Source of the DNA: ZC4RG30 sp963777735 | GTDB lineage: Bacteria > Pseudomonadota > Gammaproteobacteria > Steroidobacterales > Steroidobacteraceae | Direction of reading: 5' to 3' | Assembly (NCBI GenBank): GCA_963777735.1 | Contig: CAVZRQ010000009.1 | Span: 1 to 64,000, forward strand | Length of the DNA stretch: 64,000 nt | Part shown: positions 59,024 through 64,000 of the stretch, in pieces | Numbering within the stretch: the first letter of the stretch is position 1 | Layout of the letters: each line of letters starts with the position of its first letter | Notes under the pieces: generated by a model | Database searches by the model: none | Seen by the model: only the letters and a program-made list of their open reading frames with translations | What the model was told of the DNA's origin: nothing | Made by a program: the position numbers and the translations under genes

Positions 59024-60241
59024 CTACAAACCAGCCAGCGAATGGCTGAAACTCATTTCGAAGCGGGCACCGACAACCCACGCATCGCGCAACGCGTCGT
59101 CCGCACCTGGCGAATCCACCCATTGCAGGCTCGGCACGACGGCAAGCCATTCACGCAATGGAGCGCGGTAGGTCAGCTCCACGGCGGTTTCCGACCGGAG
59201 TGGTTGGGCGCCATCGAAGGCCAGCGCCCGCCGGAAGGCGTGACTGGTGCGACCATGTGCGATGGCGATTCCCACCGCATCGTCCGGCCTTCCCGCGAGG
59301 AAGCGGTTTGCAACCAGGGCTGCACCGACGTATTCCCTCACGGGATTGAATCTTCCATCGGCAACGCCGAGGCGGATCATGCCGTCGAACTGTGCTGCGC
59401 CGAGGGCACCCAGCGGCATGTCCAGCATGAGATAAGCACCACGATTGCCCTTTCGACCGGAGGCACCAGCGGCAAGTGCATCCAGTTGTTCGAATGTGGC
59501 GGTGTACGACCATGCACCGAGCGCCAGTTTGTGAATGCCGCTGTTGGTGTAGTCGAGTTCACCGATCAGCAACGCGCCCTGCTTTCTGGAGAGGCGCACG
59601 TCGGCAAAGCTGTTGTGGTCCGGATGACCTGCCACGCCGTCGAATGCCGCCACCCGCCAGGAAAGCGCCGCGCCGGCCTTGCCCGCCGCGCGGATGCCGA
59701 GCGAAGTCACGGGGAATACGGATGGTCCGTTCTCGCCGGTTTGCGCAATGTCGGTACCGATGCCGAACGGTGGGCCAATGAAGAAGGCGGAGGTGACTGG
59801 TGCATCGAATTCGGCGTTGAGGTCCAGCAGGCCGGCCCGGGTGGCGATCTGTTTCGAAGTGCCGAATTGAATCTCCGTCCAGACTTCATACAGGCGCCAG
59901 CCGCGAGGTGCTTCGATGTTGTTCAGCCCCTGCAGATCGCCGACATACTGGCCGCTGATTCCATCGCCGCTCGTCTGAATGACCGAAGCGGAGGTGGTGA
60001 TCGAGGTGCCTTCCAGCTCGTCGCTGATGACCCACGCGGCACCCAGTTCGAGCAGGCCGGATGCGGCAGTGCCCTGCGCCACGCCGCCGCTGGTATTGCG
60101 GCGAATGTCTGCCGTGTAGCCGGCGTTGAAATCCAGGCGCTGGCACCCACCACCCAGGTCGCAATGCTGATCCTCCATCGCTGCAGCGGCTGGCGAGAGC
60201 AATGCGGTCAGCAGCAGCACGCGGATCGTGTTGATTTGCAT
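59024..60241 (-). CDS. Carbohydrate-selective porin, OprB family
   Basis: Outer-membrane barrel of 405 residues with a signal peptide (MQINTIRVLLLTALLSPAAAA). OprB signatures are clear: WRLYEVWTEIQFG, ATRAGLLDLNAEFD, FFIGPPFGIGTDIAQTGENGPSVFPVTSLGIRA, and a C-terminal EMSFSHSLAGL barrel end. These porins admit glucose and related sugars. A near-N-terminal Cys pair (CDLGGGC) may form a disulfide. ATG 60241 has AAGGGA upstream; a longer in-frame reading of 140 codons is antiparallel to nothing and lacks a signal peptide. It lies between cheW2 and MCP2 in one block, an unusual place for a porin. Confidence 0.9.
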   Translation of the reverse strand: MQINTIRVLLLTALLSPAAAAMEDQHCDLGGGCQRLDFNAGYTADIRRNTSGGVAQGTAASGLLELGAAWVISDELEGTSITTSASVIQTSGDGISGQYVGDLQGLNNIEAPRGWRLYEVWTEIQFGTSKQIATRAGLLDLNAEFDAPVTSAFFIGPPFGIGTDIAQTGENGPSVFPVTSLGIRAAGKAGAALSWRVAAFDGVAGHPDHNSFADVRLSRKQGALLIGELDYTNSGIHKLALGAWSYTATFEQLDALAAGASGRKGNRGAYLMLDMPLGALGAAQFDGMIRLGVADGRFNPVREYVGAALVANRFLAGRPDDAVGIAIAHGRTSHAFRRALAFDGAQPLRSETAVELTYRAPLREWLAVVPSLQWVDSPGADDALRDAWVVGARFEMSFSHSLAGL

Positions 60242-60273
60242 GGTTTGTTGTCCCTTTTGCCGGCTTGGTTCGG

Positions 60274-60777
60274 TCAGGCCGCTTGGGCCGCGCTGCTGGC
60301 AGGCCGGAATTCCCGGGTGATCAGCCCTTCCACATCGAGGAGGATCAACATGCCGCCGTCGACATGTGCCAGGCCGTGGATCAGCCCGGAATCCGTCTGA
60401 CCCTGAACCACGGGTGCAGGCCTGATGGCATCTTCTGGCAGGTCGACCACATCGGAGACGCTGTCGACCACAACGCCGCACTCGCGCTGCCCATCGGCCG
60501 TGCGCAGGGACAGCACGATCACCACGGTGGTCGGGGAGAATTCCGCGGATGGCAAGGCAAAACGCAGCCGCAGATCCAGGATGGGAACGATGGCGCCACG
60601 CAGGTTCAACATTCCCAGGATGTGACTGGGAGCCTGCGGAATACTGGTTACGGGTGACCATCCACGGATCTCCCTCACCCGAAGGATGTCGAGTCCGTAA
60701 TTTTCTGTTCCAAGCCGGAACGTCAGAATCTGTCCGCCGGAGGGTCCTTCCGCCGCACGCGGATCGGTGGATCCCAT
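60274..60777 (-). CDS. cheW: Chemotaxis coupling protein CheW (copy 2)
   Basis: A 167-residue CheW with ILTFRLGTENYGLDILRVREIRGWSPVTSIPQ, GMLNLRGAIVPILDLRLRFALP and VVVDSVSDVVDLPEDAIRPAP. The ATG at 60777 (MGSTDPRAAEG) is chosen because the GCCGATAA element lies only 36 nt above it; an ATG 20 codons earlier would be upstream of the likely transcription start. It is the first gene of cheW2-OprB-MCP2-CBS. Its likely partner is MCP2, as cheW1 pairs with MCP1. Confidence 0.95.
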   Translation of the reverse strand: MGSTDPRAAEGPSGGQILTFRLGTENYGLDILRVREIRGWSPVTSIPQAPSHILGMLNLRGAIVPILDLRLRFALPSAEFSPTTVVIVLSLRTADGQRECGVVVDSVSDVVDLPEDAIRPAPVVQGQTDSGLIHGLAHVDGGMLILLDVEGLITREFRPASSAAQAA

Positions 60778-60812
60778 GCGCGTCACTCTCTGTCTAATGG
60801 TCGATGGAGGGC

Positions 60813-60820
60813 TTATCGGC
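60813..60820 (-). promoter_or_regulatory. Sigma-28-like -10 element of cheW2 block
   Basis: A perfect GCCGATAA on the minus strand, about 36 nt before the cheW2 ATG and at almost the same distance as the copy before cheW1. The -35 region (TCTT where TAAA is expected) is poor. Confidence 0.5.
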
Positions 60821-60903
60821 CAGTTCATCGCCGCCAAGAGAGGGGCAGTTCACAGTTTGACGGGATGCGAACCCGCTATTTCAGGAATTGAGAGATGGTC
60901 AGC

Positions 60904-60932
60904 AAACGCCCGGCACGCACGCCGGGCGTTTT
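60904..60932 (-). terminator. Hairpin terminator downstream of nfeD
   Basis: A perfect 11-bp stem, AAACGCCCGGC (60904-60914) with GCCGGGCGTTT (60921-60931), has a 6-nt ACGCAC loop. It lies 17 nt after the nfeD stop. It can act on the minus strand for the mnmG-DUF3014-SPFH-nfeD operon; its short T-run on the minus strand suggests moderate strength. The symmetric A/T flanks would let it act in either direction. Confidence 0.8.
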
Positions 60933-60948
60933 GTCAGGGATCGACAGC

Positions 60949-61395
60949 TCAGTGCGCGGGCTCGACCCGCAGCACGGCACCATTCACACCCACGACCCTC
61001 ACCCGTGAACCCATGGGCGCATCATTGCCCTGAACCAGCCAGACGCTGTCGCCCACCTGGATCTTGCCGCTGCCACCCTGGATGGGCTCGACCAGCGTGT
61101 ACAACTGCCCGACATAGTGCTGGCCACGCTGGTTGAGCGCGGGCTGCTCCGACTCCGGTGACTCCGGATGCCGGAAGCGCCGCCAGACCAGCATGGCCAC
61201 CACGCCGAGCACGCCGAACAGCACCAGCTGCAACTGCCAGGGCACGGGCACAACGAGCAACAAACCGCCGACAACCAACGCAGCCGCCGCGAACCAGATC
61301 GCGAGCACGCCCGGCAGGAAAGTTTCCACCGCAGCCAGCACCGCAGCGAGGATCCACCAGTGCCACCATTGCAGGTTCTGCAGGAAGGCGATCAT
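60949..61395 (-). CDS. NfeD family membrane protein
   Basis: A 148-residue short NfeD: three hydrophobic helices in the first half (WWHWWILAAVLAAVETFLPGVLAIWF, ALVVGGLLLVVPV, LVLFGVLGVVAMLV) and a soluble C-terminal OB-fold (LNQRGQHYVGQLYTLVEPI..GGSGKIQVGDSVWLV..GSRVRVVGVNGAVLRVE). NfeD proteins pair with SPFH/stomatin proteins in membrane-domain quality control, and the gene overlaps its SPFH partner by 4 nt here. Confidence 0.95.
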   Translation of the reverse strand: MIAFLQNLQWWHWWILAAVLAAVETFLPGVLAIWFAAAALVVGGLLLVVPVPWQLQLVLFGVLGVVAMLVWRRFRHPESPESEQPALNQRGQHYVGQLYTLVEPIQGGSGKIQVGDSVWLVQGNDAPMGSRVRVVGVNGAVLRVEPAH

Positions 61396-62342
61396 TTCGG
61401 CGCACCCAGCTTCGACGCGGCCTGCTGCTGCATGGCGTCCTTCGCGAGTTCGGCGATGCCGCCCACCGAGGCGATCAGGCTGGAAGCCTCCACCGGCAGG
61501 AAGAACACCTTCTGGTTCGGCGAGGTGGCGAATTCCTTCAGTGCTTCGATGTACTTCTGCGCCACGAAGTAGTTCAGCGCGTTCGTGTTGCCCTCGGCAA
61601 TGGCCTTCGAAACCATCGAGGTGGCGCGGGCTTCGGCCTCGGCCAGCCGCTCGCGTGCTTCGGCATCGCGCAGCGCGGCTTCCTTGCGGCCTTCGGCTTC
61701 GAGCACGGCCGACTGCTTCTCGCCTTCTGCCTTGAGGATCGCTGCCTGCCGGTAGCCTTCCGCATCGAGGATGTTGGCGCGCTTGTCGCGCTCGGCCTTC
61801 ATCTGCCGCGCCATGGAATCGATGAGGTCAGCCGGTGGCTGGATGTCCTTGATCTCGATACGCGTGACCTTGATGCCCCAGGGCGAAGTGGCCTCATCCA
61901 CCACGCGCAGCAGGCGATGGTTGATTTCGTCGCGCTTCGACAGCGTTTCGTCGAGATCCATCGAACCGACCACGGTGCGGATGTTGGTCATCGTGAGGTT
62001 GATGATGGCCATGCGCAGGTTGTCCACTTCATAGGCGGCCTTCGCGGCATCCAGCACCTGGAAGAACACCACGGCGTCGACGCCCAGCATGGCGTTGTCC
62101 TTGGAGATCACTTCCTGGCGCGGCACGTCGAGCACCTGCTCCATCATGTTGATGCGGCGACCGATCTGCTCGAAGAACGGCATGATGAAGTGCAGGCCTG
62201 GTTCCAGCGTGCGCTTGTAGCGCCCGAACTTCTCCAGTGTGTATTCGTAACCCTGGGGCACTGTCACCACCGCCTTGATCGCGACGATGACGATCGCCGC
62301 GAGGATGAACAGACCAAGGTATTCGACGGGGAACCAGTTCAT
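61392..62342 (-). CDS. SPFH/Band 7 (stomatin-like, QmcA-type) membrane protein
   Basis: A 316-residue protein with one N-terminal membrane segment (LFILAAIVIVAIKAVVTV), an SPFH domain (about residues 25-200: VPQGYEYTLEKFGRYKRTLEPGLHFIMPF, VDAVVFFQVLDAAKAAYEV, WGIKVTRIEIKDIQPP) and a long coiled-coil rich in Ala/Glu (ILKAEGEKQSAVLEAEGRKEAALRDAEARERLAEAEARA). Stomatins form membrane microdomains and often guard FtsH-type proteases. The operon with nfeD is the classic pairing. QmcA is the closest E. coli relative by architecture. Confidence 0.94.
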   Translation of the reverse strand: MNWFPVEYLGLFILAAIVIVAIKAVVTVPQGYEYTLEKFGRYKRTLEPGLHFIMPFFEQIGRRINMMEQVLDVPRQEVISKDNAMLGVDAVVFFQVLDAAKAAYEVDNLRMAIINLTMTNIRTVVGSMDLDETLSKRDEINHRLLRVVDEATSPWGIKVTRIEIKDIQPPADLIDSMARQMKAERDKRANILDAEGYRQAAILKAEGEKQSAVLEAEGRKEAALRDAEARERLAEAEARATSMVSKAIAEGNTNALNYFVAQKYIEALKEFATSPNQKVFFLPVEASSLIASVGGIAELAKDAMQQQAASKLGAPK

Positions 62343-62345
62343 TCG

Positions 62346-63194
62346 CTACTCCTTGCTTGAAATCTGCTCGCGGAATTCCCGCAGCTTCTGCTTGACGGCG
62401 CGCGCGTGCTCAACGCCCATGCGCAGCAACAATTTCTGTCCCGAAGAACGCGCTTCGAGATCGGTGTCGGCAAACCGGAAGAGCACCTTGGGCTGCTCCA
62501 GCAACAATGGCCCGGCTGGCTCCGGCGTCGCGAGCAGGTGATCGATGGTGTCGACCACCCGGTCGTTGAAATACCGGTCCGGGTAACCCAGATCTTCGTA
62601 GGCCCGCTGCAGCAGCGGATACAGCCGACGATACAGCGTGGCGGCCTGCTGCATGTCGGTCTTGACGAACAACGCAACCGGCACATCATAACGCGCCGCA
62701 TTCTGCTCGCTGAGGGTAATCCGTTCGGCACCAACCGTGGCGTCGATCACCTCCCGGTGCACGGCGAGCGGACCTGCCGGCGCATGCAACGGGCGCAGCG
62801 ATTCGGTGCGGGTGTTGCGCGAGAGGTTGTCGGTGGTGGCGACGAGGCGCCGCAACATGCTCTCGGGTATCAACCAGTCGGCGAGCGCCTGCGTGCCGAA
62901 CAACTCGCCGAGGCCCGTTACCGCGACGGCATCGGGATTTTCCGCCTCCGGCGCGCTGGCTGGCGAGGTGGTGTCGGGGAGCTCGGTGAGCGGATGCCGG
63001 ATTGCTTCGGGCACCGCAGGCGACAGGGCTTCGGTGGCAGCCACCGTGGCTGGCGAATTGGCTGCATCAGCAGGCATTTCGACTGCCGCCGAACGCTGCC
63101 AGTACCACCAGGCCCCTGCGCCTAGCGCCAGTACCGCGGCGATGCCGATCGCGATCCGTCGGGTCTGGCTGTCCTGTGTTCTGCCGTCGTCCAT
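62346..63194 (-). CDS. DUF3014 domain-containing membrane-anchored protein
   Basis: A 282-residue protein of unknown function. One N-terminal helix (IAIGIAAVLALGAGAWWYW) is followed by a Pro/Ala-rich linker (about residues 35-90) and the DUF3014 domain (about 90-275). The domain has LADWLIPESMLRRLVATTDNLSR, LYPLLQRAYEDLGYPDRYFNDRVVDTIDHLL and LEQPKVLFRFADTDLEARSSGQKLLLRMG. The topology predicts a periplasmic domain. It sits between mnmG (9 nt) and the SPFH gene (3 nt). No function is inferred. Confidence 0.85.
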   Translation of the reverse strand: MDDGRTQDSQTRRIAIGIAAVLALGAGAWWYWQRSAAVEMPADAANSPATVAATEALSPAVPEAIRHPLTELPDTTSPASAPEAENPDAVAVTGLGELFGTQALADWLIPESMLRRLVATTDNLSRNTRTESLRPLHAPAGPLAVHREVIDATVGAERITLSEQNAARYDVPVALFVKTDMQQAATLYRRLYPLLQRAYEDLGYPDRYFNDRVVDTIDHLLATPEPAGPLLLEQPKVLFRFADTDLEARSSGQKLLLRMGVEHARAVKQKLREFREQISSKE

Positions 63195-63203
63195 GTTGCC
63201 CCC

Positions 63204-64000
63204 TTACGCGCTGGCAACGCGCTTGCGCTTCATGTGGATCAGCAGCAGCGAGATGGCAGCCGGCGTGACGCCGGGAATTCGCGCCGCCTGCCCGAGCGTC
63301 AGCGGTCGCACCTCGGCCAGCCGTTGACGCACCTCGTTCGAAAGCCCGGAGACATGCTGGTAATCGATGCTCTGGGGCAGCGGCGCGGTTTCATGATCGC
63401 GCTGGCGCGCGATCTCGGCCTGCTGCCTTTCGATATAGCCGGCATAACGGGCACGCACCACCAGCTCGAGCACCATCTGCTCGGCGATCCGCTCATCCAT
63501 GCCTGCATCGATGCCGGAGCCGACAATCTCAGCCAGTGACTCGTAGCTGACTTCAGGGCGGCGCAGCAATTCGAAGGCGGCCTGATCACGCGAGAGGGGA
63601 CCGCCCAGCACATCGGTCTGCCACTGCGCTGGAGTACTCGCCGCGCGCACGAGCGTGCTCGCCAGTCGCTGGGCTTCGCGTTCAACGGCCTCGTACTTGT
63701 CGTTGAAGAACTGCCACTGCTGCTCACCCACCAGGCCGAGCTCGCGGCCGCGTGCGGTCAGGCGCGCATCGGCGTTGTCTTCACGCAGCAGCAAACGGTA
63801 TTCAGCGCGGCTGGTGAACATGCGATAGGGCTCGCGTGTTCCCTGCGTGGTGAGATCGTCAACCAGCACGCCAAGGTACGCGCTGCTGCGTTCGGGCAGC
63901 CAGGTGGCGAGCCCGCAGGCTGCGGCGGCGGCGTTGATGCCGGCAAGCAAACCCTGTGCCGCGGCTTCTTCATAGCCCGTGGTGCCGTTGATCTGCCCCG
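63204..64000 (-). CDS. mnmG: tRNA uridine-5-carboxymethylaminomethyl modification enzyme MnmG, 5' end outside window
   Basis: FAD-dependent subunit of the MnmE/MnmG complex that modifies the wobble uridine of several tRNAs. The visible C-terminal 264 residues begin QINGTTGYEEAAAQGLLAGINAA at the window edge and include SRAEYRLLLREDNADARLT, YAGYIERQQAEI and the C-terminal NEVRQRLAEVRPLTLGQAARIPGVTPAAISLLLIHMKRKR block. The N-terminal FAD-binding part lies beyond 64000. rsmG/gidB, its usual downstream partner near oriC, is replaced here by the DUF3014 gene. Confidence 0.97.
   Translation of the reverse strand, partial: GQINGTTGYEEAAAQGLLAGINAAAAACGLATWLPERSSAYLGVLVDDLTTQGTREPYRMFTSRAEYRLLLREDNADARLTARGRELGLVGEQQWQFFNDKYEAVEREAQRLASTLVRAASTPAQWQTDVLGGPLSRDQAAFELLRRPEVSYESLAEIVGSGIDAGMDERIAEQMVLELVVRARYAGYIERQQAEIARQRDHETAPLPQSIDYQHVSGLSNEVRQRLAEVRPLTLGQAARIPGVTPAAISLLLIHMKRKRVASA

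Noticed and set aside
1..64000. tRNA, rRNA, CRISPR array, prophage or insertion sequence
   Set aside because: Intergenic gaps are short and none shows cloverleaf sequences, direct-repeat arrays, transposase/integrase motifs or phage genes.

Overview
The window looks like a stretch of chromosome from a GC-rich, free-living, motile, aerobic gammaproteobacterium. Three things support this: a ubiquinone/aa3-oxidase gene set (ubiA, coxBAC, ctaAB, ctaG, SURF1), a BirA-type biotin operator of the gammaproteobacterial consensus in front of bioB, and chemotaxis/flagellar-switch genes preceded by sigma-28- and sigma-54-like promoter elements. The large TonB receptor and the gene content recall Steroidobacteraceae/Nevskiales-like bacteria, but that placement is only a guess from protein character. 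I see no phage, integron, insertion sequence, CRISPR array, tRNA or rRNA.

Layout. 1-4.2 kb (minus strand): a multiply frameshifted UDP-glucose dehydrogenase, citrate synthase, a frameshifted M48 lipoprotein protease and rpmE, then a 370-nt AT-richer gap with DnaA-box-like sites. 4.6-7.9 kb (minus): a tightly overlapped operon PP2C phosphatase-rph-rdgB-hemW. 7.9-16.4 kb (plus): yicC, gmk, rpoZ, spoT, ridA, recG, ubiA and a Sel1/prolyl-hydroxylase-like protein. 16.5-20.3 kb (minus): a very large TonB-dependent receptor with its own terminator and a leader that can sequester its ribosome-binding site. 20.4-27.1 kb: a cytochrome c oxidase cluster, coxB-coxA-(47-aa membrane protein)-ctaG-coxC, then SURF1-SCO-like-ctaA, with a small DUF2909 membrane protein on the other strand sharing a bidirectional promoter. 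27.3-31.9 kb (minus): biotin operon bioBFHCD behind a BirA operator.

31.9-32.3 kb: a non-coding interval holding an unusual mosaic of four perfect 16-20-bp inverted-repeat pairs whose order allows two mutually exclusive folds. 32.3-33.7 kb: an ACS-type MFS transporter (minus). 33.8-43.3 kb (plus): comF, ctaB, dsbA, gloB, perM-like, uvrD, trkA and trkH. A 13-codon reading frame that copies the first ten TrkA residues in synonymous codons bridges uvrD and trkA.

43.3-60.8 kb (minus): a chemotaxis/flagellar-switch supercluster in three transcription blocks. The first is cheW2-OprB porin-MCP2-CBS protein, behind a GCCGATAA element. The second is cheW1-MCP1-cheY2-cheR-cheD-cheB, also behind a GCCGATAA element. 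The third is fliG-fliM-fliN-cheY-cheZ-STAS-cheA-(CheZ-like protein), behind a sigma-54-type element. Receptors feed CheA through CheW; CheR/CheB/CheD adapt the receptors; CheY carries the signal to the FliG/FliM/FliN switch; CheZ and possibly a second CheZ-like protein reset it. 60.9-64 kb (minus): mnmG (cut by the window edge), a DUF3014 protein, a stomatin/QmcA-type SPFH protein and NfeD, ended by a hairpin terminator.
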